A DNA stretch of 64,000 bases from contig JAPTOF010000006.1 of the NCBI GenBank assembly GCA_028554755.1, forward strand, positions 15,065,001-15,129,000, given 5' to 3'. Position 1 is the first letter of the stretch, and every line of letters begins with the position of its first letter. Origin of the DNA: Cordia subcordata (taxonomy: Eukaryota > Streptophyta > Magnoliopsida > Boraginales > Cordiaceae). A model generated the notes under the pieces. The model was not told where the DNA came from and searched no databases. It saw only the letters and a program-made list of their open reading frames with translations. Of the stretch, positions 1-10,399 are shown piece after piece. The translations under genes and the position numbers were made by a program.

Positions 1-1328
1 CTGTAATAAAACATTAATTGATGTTGGACAAAAATTTTTTGATGACTCTTATGTATTCTTTTTCTTTCTCTATTCCCGATTCTTTCTTTCTTTATTGGTT
101 GATTCAGGAATGAGTCAAGTTGTCACTTAACATTTATTGATAGGACGAAGGATTTTGAGAAAGATTTCTTCCTTTGTACTTATTCCGTTTCTCTGGGATT
201 GTTTCCCGGAGTGTCTAAAGAATCTACTATGTCTGGCGGTCCTGTTCTAAAAGCAAAGGGAAGAGACAACTAATAAGATTCTCGGTTGTTTGTATCTTTT
301 ATTGTATTTTAGTTGTGATTACTTCGTCGCCTTGTAGGAGATCAGAATGGTCTATACTGAATCATAGTCGTCGGATAGGCTAGTGGAGTTTGACTGAGGG
401 TAATACTATATGACATTGAACATAAAGTGGCAAATGAATCAAAAATGAAATTGTCCATTTTGAGTCTCGAATTGTAATGAATAACGATTCAGTCACATTT
501 TGAGAATAGATTAAGAATTGTATTTTCGCAAAAACTTTAAATATAGATTGAAAGAGACACCATCAACAGCATTATCCTCTGGAAGAAGACCATCAACAGC
601 AACCACCCCTTCTTTTGGTTGGCAATGAACAGGAGGTATTTGGGATTGGCATGATTTTGATTCTATAGATGGCCTAGTTTTAATTTGATGAGGTAGTTAA
701 TCGTGTTCAGCTTTCTTTTCTATTTATTTCTGCCTGAGCTTTATTATGGTTTAGAACTAGAGGGGAAAAAGAACAAGAAAAATAGCACCCAAGGGTAGCA
801 TGGAAGTGAATTATACTAAGCCGCACTAAATTGTATTAATTGGATTCTGTGTGATTCAGCTGCAATTCATATACGTTTTCAATTTCAGTTCACAGTGATA
901 ATTGAACCTGATTGTAGGATACATATTGTGGATTGTACGATTTTGATTACTATTTAGACAAGAGATTAATCATGTTCATGGAAGAGTTTCCATAATGTAT
1001 GCCTTGATGACCACATATGAGATGGTAAAATAAGTATGAGCAACCTTCATCCCAAGACTGCCCGTAAAGGGAATCAATATTTTTCTTGATATGATACTGT
1101 CACTGACATGAATTATATACCCACTTGACGAATGTTGTCCCCTAAGTCTGATGTCATACATTCGTGTGAGTTTTCCATCTTATTCCATTTGCACTTATAC
1201 TGTTTTTACTCCCTTTCCATCTAGAAGCTTTTTATTTTTTATTTTTATGAAGTACCCAATGCAGAGTGGTGTTTCTTTAATGGCGGTCTTCCATTTTTCA
1301 GTTCTCAAAAGCATAACTTGGCTAACAG
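1..1328. other. 5' flank or large intron of the ITIH-like gene; no exon recognised
   Basis: The first recognisable exon of the downstream gene begins in phase 0 at 1329, and its Arabidopsis homolog has roughly 150 more N-terminal residues. I searched all frames here for that N-terminal part (a VIT-type beta-rich segment before the first visible exon) and found no convincing match. The stretch is probably intron, with the missing exon or exons left of position 1. A short direct repeat (ACCATCAACAGCA, about 560-600) is the only local structure seen. Confidence 0.5.
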
Positions 1329-4300
1329 GGTTCAGTTCTAGGTGTAGAAGTCGAAAGCCCTACAAGATCATACTATACAGAACTGCTAGGACTCGAAAAC
1401 ATCAGTGATTTAGAAAATTTAGCAAATGCTAAGGATGGCTTTTTATTGAAGCGTCAGATATACACAATTCAGGTTCCCCGGGTAAGCACCAAATTTAACT
1501 ATTACTTTTTATCTTATTTATTTGTTTCCTTTTCTTTTCGGAATCCATAAGGTTCTCCTTTTGCTCTGGATTTCTCAAGATTTCTGGAGGATCCGTTCTC
1601 TCAGTTAAAGTCAGTTGGTCCCAGAAATTGTCGTTTCAAGATGGTCACTTCTGCCTCAATGTACCATTCAGTTTTCCAGCCTATGTGAATCCAGTGAGTA
1701 AGCAGACATTAAAAAAGGAGAAAATTCTGTTGAATATAAACTCTGGCACTGGAAATGAACTTATATGTGATTGCATTAGCCATCCTTTGAAGGTATTGCT
1801 GCGCTTTAAGTTCGAGTATGGTCATAGACTCGTACATATAATAAAGGTTCACTTCTAACGCTTCTCTTCATTTTTCCCCCAAGGTATTAACGCGGCTGGC
1901 TGGAAAACTAGACATGCAATATGATGCGGAAGTTATGATATGGTCCACAAATGACTTCAAGTTTTCATTCACCGTACATTCTCCTGACCCTTATGTTTAT
2001 CATATCCTTTTCTCTACTCAATAGGTCTTTGTAGATGAGCATGCCTGCTCTTTAAAGATCCAAGGGGTTACTTCTATGGAGTACCTTTTTCTCTATGCAA
2101 TATTGTAATCTTTAGAGTGCTTTATGATGTCAATGCTAGGTTACGGCAAGCAGTATATCTGGTGGCATATTCCTGCAGTCTCCCGTTTCGCATGATATGG
2201 ATCAAAGAGAGATGTTTTACTTGTATCTTTTCCCCGGGAAAAATAGCAGCAAAAAGGTTAGTAGTTGGTCAGACATTTCATCTTTGGCTCTCACTTTGGA
2301 AATCACTTGACAACTAGCCTTCTTATTTCGGAATGATTTTTTGAAGCACAACTTAAATTGAACCAAAAGTTTTTTCTTTGTTCTTTTCATCTTTAGCTGC
2401 ATATTACTAACCCAATATTTCTGATTTGGACCTCATCACATAATTCACACTACATTATCTTTTTATACAGAACAGCTTTTGAAAGAGATTTCTTTTGCTG
2501 TTCCTTTGATATTTAAGGAGATGCAGGTGCCATTCTATTATTTAAGGACTGAGCAATATTTCAGGATATTTTATGCGTTGACCTTGTCATTGTTTCTTGT
2601 CAAGTTCATGTGGGAAACTGAATCAGTTTTTTGTAATTTTATAGGTTTTTAGAAAGGAAGTGGTGTACATAGTTGACATTAGTGAAAGCATGTGGGGACG
2701 TCCTCTTGACAATGTTAAGGCTGCATTATTGGCGGCTCTGTGGAATCTTAACCCAACAGATACTTTCAATATTATAGCATTCAATGATAAATCATTGTTG
2801 TTTTCGACATCATTGGTGCTGGCAACTAAGGAGGCCGTTGAAAATGCGACTGAATGGATTAACACTAATTTTGTGACAGAAGGCGGAACTAACATTGCAG
2901 CCCCTCTGGATCAGGTATTTACAAAGTTTCAGCATGAAATCATGTTCTGGTAGTGTTTGATTCTTCTTTTCGTAGATGGCTGATGGCTTCTCATCTGAAA
3001 TATTTACATCTGCTCTGACGCTAATGCTAATTAATTGTCACAATGATGTAAAAGTTAAGTAATTAAATATAGTGGGATTAGGAGTAGCTCAAGTGGTTGA
3101 GACTACCTCCCCAAAGAGTGAGGTCTTGGGTTTGAATCCCGTGGGGGTGGGGGTGGGGGTTTCCAGAAAAAGAAAAAAAAAATAATGGAGTAGGTCATGT
3201 TTACACTATCGGACTTGATTGATGTTTGGATACTAGGAAAGCTAGATAGATCCTCCTAATTGGTGGACGGAGGAATTGGAATCTGATGGACATTGTAAAA
3301 TTCCAAATAAATGTCTCATTTTCCACCTTTTTGTATTTATCTCAGTGTATAGTTATTCAATTTTGATTTCTGAGAGAAATTATAATTGTACTATTGTATT
3401 TATTGCTTCAGGCCTTTGACTTTGTGGCTTTCTGATAGATGTGAGAAGTTGACTTCCTGATTCTTTTATGCATTCACTTCTTCAACTAATTAGTCAAAGT
3501 TCTTTAGTGTTAGACATCCTAAGACCGTATTCTGGAGGTAGATTTCTGCTTATAGTGACAAAAGGACATTAATGTGCATTTGTGATTTTTATTTTTATTA
3601 TTCCTTATTTTTTATTTTTAATGATAGGCAATAAAGATGATGTCCAGATCTGGTGATTCAATTCCTCTTATTTTCCTCATTACTGATGGGGCTGTTGAAG
3701 ATGAAAAAGATATTTGTAAAGTCATCAAAGATCATGTCATGGAAGGAGGCCTAAATTGCCCCAGAATTTGCACATTTGGCATAGGTATTGCTTCCATCAA
3801 TTTTTTCTTGCCTTGTAGGAGGCAACTTGCTATCTGGGAGTTATCAAACTCAGTACTCAAGTGGAGCACTAGAATTGGGGTGCCTTAACAAGAACTTGGA
3901 AGACAACGGCGCATCCTTAGGATGTAAATATAAATGATGCAAATGTATAGATCTCAAAATTGGTTTTCCTAAAAAGGATTTTTTTACAATATCTGGGGGG
4001 ACCATGAATTTGGTTGTAAGACTTGTCATACTACTTTTGCTAATGTAGTTACTGTACTTTCCCATTTTCTGTTTCCAGGTTCATACTGTAATCATTACTT
4101 CCTTCAAATGCTTGCACAGATCAGTAAGGGATATTATGATGCTGCTTTTGATTTAGGTAAGTAGCATTTTTCTACTGCTAGCTATTACGATTCAACACAA
4201 CTTTCAAAAGCTTTTGTTCTAATTAGAAGCCAACAAGTTTTATTGTTTTTGTTGATAATGCTGCTGATAGTCCTGAATCCCACTGTGAGAGACCTTCAAA

Positions 4301-7300
4301 CACTTGCAGGTCTTCAAGCTTATTTCCACTTAGACAATTTTTATTCTCATCTTTAAAATTGCTCATCTCATTTTTGAGAACAGAAATCTTCATATATGAT
4401 TTTTATACTCCAAACGTGAAAATGCAATTCCTTTCAAAATCTACATTCTTGAAACTAGCTGCGACAAAGGTTAATGACATGAGTGATACTTTATCATCAC
4501 CTCAGAGGAGTCTTGTTCATTTTTACCTTCCCAATTTCAAAGCCGATATAATTTTCTAAGATCTTTATGCATTACAATCTTATTTGGCCAGATTCGATTA
4601 ACTACCGGATAGAAAGACTTCTACAGAACGCATCATCAGTTATTCTCGCAAATGTACATGTTGATGCTCTATCACATCTTGATTCCCTTGAGGTATTACT
4701 TACCAAGAAATCACTTTCTTCCACTTCTGTTTCTTGTTCAACATCCTCCTTACTATATTTTTTGACCTGTCTGCCACTGTTTTTACTATTTGCTACATCT
4801 ATATCATTGAGGATCTAATCTATAGCTTTGTTGTCTGCATGTGGTAACTTAACCATGCAGCTGTTGTCTAATTTCATTTGGTTGCTCAAATTCTGTTGTC
4901 TTGTGGTATGATACTTTCCTTTTTCCCTTGCTGCAGTTGTATCCATTTCAAATTCCAGATCTACTATCAGGAGGACCATTAATTGTCTCAGGCACCTATT
5001 ATGGAGAATTTCCAGAGTCAGTCAAAGTTAGCGGCACCTTGGCAGATTTAAGCAATTTCATGGTTAATGTAAAAGTGCATAAAGTGAAGGATATGCCAAT
5101 TGAAAGAGTAATACTTCAACTTGTAAACCATAGTCTCATTCTAGCGTTCCTGTCTCTCGTAAACAAGTTGATCCGATTTACTCATGTCTACTATGAGGAT
5201 AAAATGTTGCTTCTTGTGCTTTCTATTTGATGAAGAAATCCTTGGCTTCACATTCCCTTCCATTATCAAAGCCCTTATATTTTGACATTTATTGAACATG
5301 AACATGTAATTCCTGTAATTTTGAGTTAAATTGTTTATCTTTGGTCATTCAGAAAAAATTAATTATTCAATGCTTTTGGTCCTTGTGTGGGAAGTGCTGT
5401 AATGGCTTTAACTGAGCTCATCGAATATTTAGAAAATTAACCCATGCTACAAGTAGACCAGCCAGTATGCTAAATATGTCGATTGCATGAATATTATATG
5501 TTGATATCGATGTATTGGATACAAAAATAAATGGTACATTTTTCATAGTAATTTTTGATGAGCTCTCTGGTTGTTCTTCTGAGCAGGTATTTGCTAAGAG
5601 ACAAATTGATACACTGACTGCTCATGCATGGCTCTCTGGAAGCAGAGACTTAGAGAAGAAGGTTTGTCAAACACACTTGATTCATGGTGATCAAAAGTTT
5701 AAGAAATTGAGTAATGATGACACCATCCTGAGTAAAATTAATTCTTGATGCTGCAAAAATATGTACTGAAGTAGAAAAGACTTGAACTAAAGGTCTATCC
5801 TCTAATATGGAGAAAAATATAAACAATAAGAATTTCTTTTGGGGAATACTGGCTTGCTGATCTCTGCTCTCGGATCTAATCAACTCTCTAGTCTATGACA
5901 AATTGTCCAAAAGCAAATCATTGATGGAACTATTTCCATTTTTTTGGGGTTATCTAAAAACCATTATGCATATGCATCACTGATATGATGGATGCCTAAC
6001 GGATTTGGCTGAGCAGATTATATTATCATTTTCTTCTGCATTCATGAATCTTTGTCATGGTAAATACTTAATCTTTTTCTTCTCTAATTTTTAGGTTTCA
6101 AAAATAAGCTTGCAGACAGGGGTGCCCTCAGAGTACACAAGCATGATTTTAGTTGAGATGGATAAAAAGAAGCAAGGTTCCAAAATGGATTTAGCAGAAG
6201 AGGTATGCTTTTGCTACTTCTTAAAGCTAGATTTGAGCAGTCATTATTGCTATGTTATCTTATTTTAAGGTTCTTGTGCTGATACTGATCTAGATCTTGG
6301 AGAACTAGTTTGGTTATTTGATTGCTTTTGATGCTATTTTGGGACTGTGCATTGAGTTTTTCTCACTGGCTCAAGGGATAGTTGGTGTGTCTCTCTCGTA
6401 CACATCCTTGTGCGCATCTACGTCTTTTTCGTCTTCCATATTTTGCCTAGATTTGGACAACACAATGGCAGTGCTTCACCATTATTGGTTGAAAGGCCTA
6501 ATATGGCTCAAATTGGAGACCCACTATAATATTATATTATCAGGCAAAATCGCTCTGCATGGGTCACCGCTATTTGTTATTGGAGCATATTGTGATGACG
6601 AAAAATTCTTAGCTGGGTTTAAAACTCATCTATAGACTGGTTAGCTTTTATTTTTTCCATTTCCAACTGAAGGATTTATTTTGGACAATAGTTTCACTTG
6701 TATATTCGTGATTTTCACACAAAATTTAGTTACATTTGGGGAGAAGAGCGGATCAGGTAATATATCTCTATGACTAGTCTACTGGGAAATCTGGAAATTT
6801 TTTCCTCGAAGACATGCTCTTCTAACAGTTGATTTGACGTTTTTCAATTTTATATCGCTTGCTTCTGTTTTTCTGGAATTTTCAGAATAGCTAGTTTGCT
6901 TGAAGAGTTTCAATATGTATAGAAATGTAGTAGCTGAAATTTTCGATAATTACGCTGACACAACTGTAATAATACGTTCAAATTTGATTGTAGGAGCAAC
7001 TGTAATATGTATATTTAAAGACACAAGCTTTTGTTCTTAATTTTTTAAAATAAAATTTATAAATGAGATTGCTCGAATTTGTTTGTTAGTTTCTGAATCT
7101 CATGAAGGTAATCGATCTGCAGAAAACAACTGATTCGAGTTTTAAGAAGACCATATTGCTGCGTCGCCTAGGGATTGGCTTCGGCGACTTGAGGGCGACT
7201 ACTGAAAATCTTCCTCTAACAGCCGCAGAACCTCGGCTATATGAAACATCAGAAATGATATTTAAGGCTGCTTCAAATTGTTGTAGCAGGCTGATCGATT

Positions 7301-7437
7301 GCTGTTGCTGCATGTGCTTCATTCAATTCTGTAATCAGCTCAGTGACCGATGTGCAATCACCTTCACGCAGCTTTGCACTGCTCTTGCTTGTTTTGAATG
7401 CTTTAATATTTGTTACGATGTCTGTTTGTGCGAGTAG
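1329..7437 (+). CDS. Inter-alpha-trypsin inhibitor heavy chain-like protein with vWA domain (5' partial)
   Basis: Twelve GT-AG exons, 1863 nt, encode 620 residues plus stop: 1329-1481, 1580-1792, 1884-1973, 2140-2256, 2645-2914, 3628-3784, 4079-4156, 4592-4692, 4937-5107, 5587-5661, 6095-6202 and 7108-7437. All phases are compatible. Residues ~1-190 match the VIT-like region before the vWA domain. The vWA domain follows (exons 5-7), with an intact MIDAS-type DISES motif, a GGTN loop and LITDG, so metal binding is plausible. The last ~55 residues are extremely Cys-rich (CCSRLIDCCCCMCF, then several further Cys pairs), as in plant members of this family such as At1g19110. That protein is ~750 residues, so ~130-150 N-terminal residues are missing to the left. 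Molecular function in plants is not established; extracellular or membrane-associated adhesion by vWA is inference. Intron 5 holds a SINE. Confidence 0.9.
3078..3182 (+). mobile_element. Short tRNA-derived SINE in an intron of the ITIH-like gene
   Basis: A pol III-type A box (GTAGCTCAAGTGGTTGAG, about 3084-3101) is followed ~30 bp later by a B box (GGGTTTGAATCCC, about 3128-3140), a G-rich spacer and an A-rich tail (3166-3182). This is the layout of a short plant SINE. Target-site duplications are not clear, so the exact ends are approximate. It lies in the 713-bp intron between exons 5 and 6, in the sense orientation. Confidence 0.6.
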
Positions 7438-7960
7438 TACGAAGGATTTGAGAATTGAATCCATTGTACATACGGCGTCTCTTTAGTGAATAAACTATAA
7501 TGTACATAATGTAGCATTATATGAATGCGTTGGATGATTGGTATCATTTCATTTGCAAATTGAACTGTATAAAGTACCTGAAGTCTGATCAGATAGAGAA
7601 ACAGAAAACGGCCATTTGACTCTGGTTAGCAAAATTGTAAAATTTTAGCTATTGAGCGGTGTTACTTTCAGAACTTTTAGTAATAGAGTTTTAGTGAAAA
7701 GTACTTCTGAACAGAAGTTCTAATGGGTTGAGGTTCAAATTGTTTTGAGAGCAATATTTGATTTTTAAGTATATAGGGAGGGGAATTTTTTCCGAGAGCA
7801 AAGGTTGCTTGCCTCATGATGATGTACGAACAAAACTGGAAAATTCTGTTTTGATAAACTCTAATTTTGAGTTTTCTTTTTCCCTTTTCAATTTTATATT
7901 AGTGGTAACTTTTAGTTACGAGCTCTTTAAAAAATAGGTAAAATAGGTTAGACATGTTAC
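7438..7960 (+). other. 3' UTR and intergenic DNA after the ITIH-like gene
   Basis: This region carries the likely 3' UTR of the vWA gene (AT-rich; ATAAAC motifs around 7488) and then AT-rich DNA. The stretch 7660-7740 resembles non-autonomous hAT-type DNA with AGTACTTCTGAACAGAAG inverted motifs, but I could not define ends. No coding signal was seen. Confidence 0.3.
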
Positions 7961-7976
7961 CTCCTACTTTTAGATA

Positions 7977-8158
7977 AGATTAGAATATTTTAAGTGTCTA
8001 AAAATTAAGTCAAATTGTGCTTTTGTCAAGAAGCTTAACAAAATGCTTTTGATACAGGTTTGTGGGAAGATCAGAATATTTTCGAGTGTCTAACAATTGA
8101 GCCAAATTAAGTTTTTGTCACATATCTTAACAAAATGCTTTAGATTCAGGTTTGCGGA
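7977..8158. repeat. Tandem duplication, two ~91-bp units
   Basis: Unit 1 (from 7977, AGATTAGAATATTTTAAGTG) and unit 2 (from 8068, AGATCAGAATATTTTCGAGTG) align along their length. Both continue through AATTAAG/AATTGAG, a TTTTTGTCA-like segment, CTTAACAAAATGCTTT and CAGGTTTG. The copies differ at many positions, so the duplication is old. It ends just before the Helitron at 8169. Confidence 0.75.
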
Positions 8159-8168
8159 CTCACGGATA

Positions 8169-8799
8169 TCTATATACATATATTATATAAAAGAAGCTAC
8201 ATGTCTTTTTAATACACGTTATAAGCCCTCATTTCAAGCCCTCTCTTCAGCCAACAAAGTATTTAGTTTACCTTCTACATATATTCAACTATTATTTAAT
8301 TTAAATCTATTTAATCACCAACTAATAATACAATTCACTTCTAAAAATAACTTTCAATAATCTTTTATTACTTTTCTGGTGTACCAAATTATTTTTTATT
8401 TTACTTTCTCAATTTAAATATTTTATTCAATTAATAAAGATCTCTCATGAACAACTTCAATGTTTTATTGTCCCCGACAGATGCCCCAACGGTAAGAGTT
8501 GGATACTGACATGACTTATGACCCGAGTTCGAATGGTGGTTGTGATTGGGCTCCGTCAGGTGCACCGGTGGTCGGGCTCCACCAGTCGAATTTCTCTTGT
8601 CACCAGAAAAAAAAAAAAAACTTCAATATTTTATTGAATTACTTAAATCTATCATAAAAATGTAATTAGTATTGAAAACTCACCTAAAATTAAATTTTAA
8701 CAGTACATTTATATGCATCCTCACATAAAATATGAAAATTAGTCATCAATAAATTAAAAATGGACATTTTATGCGCTCATTGCACGGGATATACTCTAG
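8169..8799 (+). mobile_element. Non-autonomous Helitron
   Basis: The 5' end, TCTATATACATATATTATA, is preceded by A. The 3' end has a GC-rich imperfect hairpin (GCGCTCATTGCACGGG), a short spacer and terminal CTAG followed by T. This fits Helitron rules: 5' TC, 3' hairpin then CTRR, insertion between A and T, no target duplication. The inside is non-coding and AT-rich, so mobility would depend on a helicase supplied in trans. Related 3' termini occur near 13072, 37040 and 45710, which supports a family. A SINE sits inside this copy. Confidence 0.75.
8471..8620 (+). mobile_element. tRNA-derived SINE nested in a Helitron
   Basis: The body has an A-box-like segment (GGTAAGAGTTGG, ~8491), a B box (GAGTTCGAAT, ~8525-8534), a GGTCGGGCTCCACC tail module and poly(A) to 8620. 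It is flanked by a clear ~16-18 bp target duplication: AACTTCAATGTTTTATTG at 8453-8470 and AACTTCAATATTTTATTG after or overlapping the poly(A), to 8636. The duplication shows insertion by target-primed reverse transcription after the Helitron had landed. The tail module is shared with the SINE at 18673-18914. Confidence 0.85.
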
Positions 8800-8822
8800 T
8801 ATCTAAATAATAGTTTACAGTT

Positions 8823-9400
8823 CTTACCAATAGAGTTCAAATACCCATAGCATATCAACTTCTATTGAGACAGTATAAGCTAAATTTTATACTCTCGCGA
8901 GTTGTGATGTATAAGGTGAAAATGATCATTAAGTTCAAATGTATAAATTATGTTATAAACCCCTAAAATTGTTATTTTTCCGCTAATTAAGCTCTTATTA
9001 TTTTAAAATGTTCAAATTCATTCATAATATTTTTTTACATAATCAAATTAGCCCCTAAACAATCACATTAGTTTTCATTATTTATTTAGTTTAAGTTTAA
9101 AGTTCTTCCAAACCTATATAATAGTTTAAATTTTTTATGAATAAAGCTCAAAGACATATGCCAAATCAGCTCCTATTGAGAGAGTATAAGCTAAATTTTA
9201 TACTCTCACGAGTAGTAATGTGAAAGGTGGAAATGATCATTCAAGTTAAATGTATATAAATTATGTTATAAGTCCCTGAAATTGTTAATTTTTTCTAACT
9301 AAGCTCTTATTATTTTAAAATGTTCAAATTAATTTATAATATTTTACTATATAATTAAATTAGTCTATAAACAATCACACTAGTTTTCATTATTTACTTT
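8823..9400. repeat. Tandem duplication, period ~311 bp
   Basis: Two copies, about 8823-9110 and 9134-9400, share long similar blocks: TATTGAGA.AGTATAAGCT, ATTTTATACTCTC.CGAGT, AATGATCATT, AAATTATGTTATAA, AAGCTCTTATTATTTTAAAA and AAACAATCACA.TAGTTTTCATTATTTA. Offset between matching words is 311 bp. No ORF. The left copy begins just past the Helitron's 3' end. Confidence 0.8.
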
Positions 9401-10242
9401 AAATCTCTATCTATATATCTATACTAGCATTCACCAGCAGGGTTAAATTGCTTTTCTTCACTGGGTTATCAATTAGAAATCTATATGGACCAGTTGGCTC
9501 CACCTTGACAGCTCACAAGAAAATGACTTGTAGAAGCTGCAGCTCTCACGGCATATTCAATTACAACAAAGCAACATATCACCCACCTTCATCTCCGAAC
9601 AATAAATTCATAGATCAATCCTGGGAAATCCAGTTTATGTTGCACCCTTATTTAGCCCAGTTAAAATCTGCTCAATCACAAAGTGGACTTGTCCACTTTG
9701 TTGATGATTGAGTCGTGCTGGAACAAGCTCGAATATCAGTCTACCTCAGTTTTTCAGTTCATGGGCCTTTCTCCATCCGGCTGCTGTTAGTGTAGGACGA
9801 GCATCCCTGCTGCAAAGCAATAAAGGATCTTCTAGGTGTTTTACCATAGTTGTTCATTGCCACACCAAAACAAAGTGACTGACGTTTGCTCCAAAGCTTC
9901 AACCACCCTTTGCAAGACGCGTATATCTCAACAACAAAGCCTGTTTAAATTAATCCGAAAACCATATTAAAGTCAGAAAGCAAGTAATCAGATTTATAGG
10001 CATGGAATGATAGACAACATACATCTGAAAGATTCTATACCATGCAACAATAGATTATCCATTCAGAAGTTTCTACAAATAGGAAAAGCAACACATGCAC
10101 AGCTATGACCAGCAGGAAAATTGACCCACGACAACTGATATACATATGTGACTAGTTGATACTAACAGTAAGGGATGGAATGATGTCTTAGAGAACTGAA
10201 GGTTCTGCAAAAAGGCAACCCTGAGAGGAGGTTCTAAACACG
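9401..10242. other. Intergenic / probable 3' region of the PPR gene
   Basis: This stretch is less AT-rich than the DNA to its left. No protein family was recognised in any frame, and the longest open frame (9448-9711, +) shows no domain. The part nearest the PPR gene is plausibly its 3' UTR, read on the minus strand. Confidence 0.3.
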
Positions 10243-10352
10243 GAGCTTAAGTTTGAACTTGACTGTCTCATCGAACTGCTTTGACTTTCTCTCTGCAACA
10301 AATTCAGCTCCATTCAATTTCCTTCAGCTTGAAGAGCATTCTAAAATATTCT
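10243..10352 (-). pseudogene. Duplicated 3' end of the PPR gene
   Basis: This stretch matches the PPR gene's own terminus (about 10389-10502). The shared words are (A)GCTYAAGTT, AACTTGAC.GTCT, GCAACAAATTCAGCT, CATTCAATTT and CCTTCAGCTTGAAG.GCAT, lying about 146-149 bp apart. The copy covers the start of the 3' UTR, the stop region and roughly the last 35 codons. Indels break the frame, so it is a non-coding duplicate. Confidence 0.8.
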
Positions 10353-10399
10353 GCATATGGGGGAACAATGAGAGAGAAGTATATACATGAAGCTCAAGT

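Noticed and set aside
976..1161. Minus-strand ORF upstream of the ITIH-like gene
   Set aside because: Short, no domain, and lies in probable intron.
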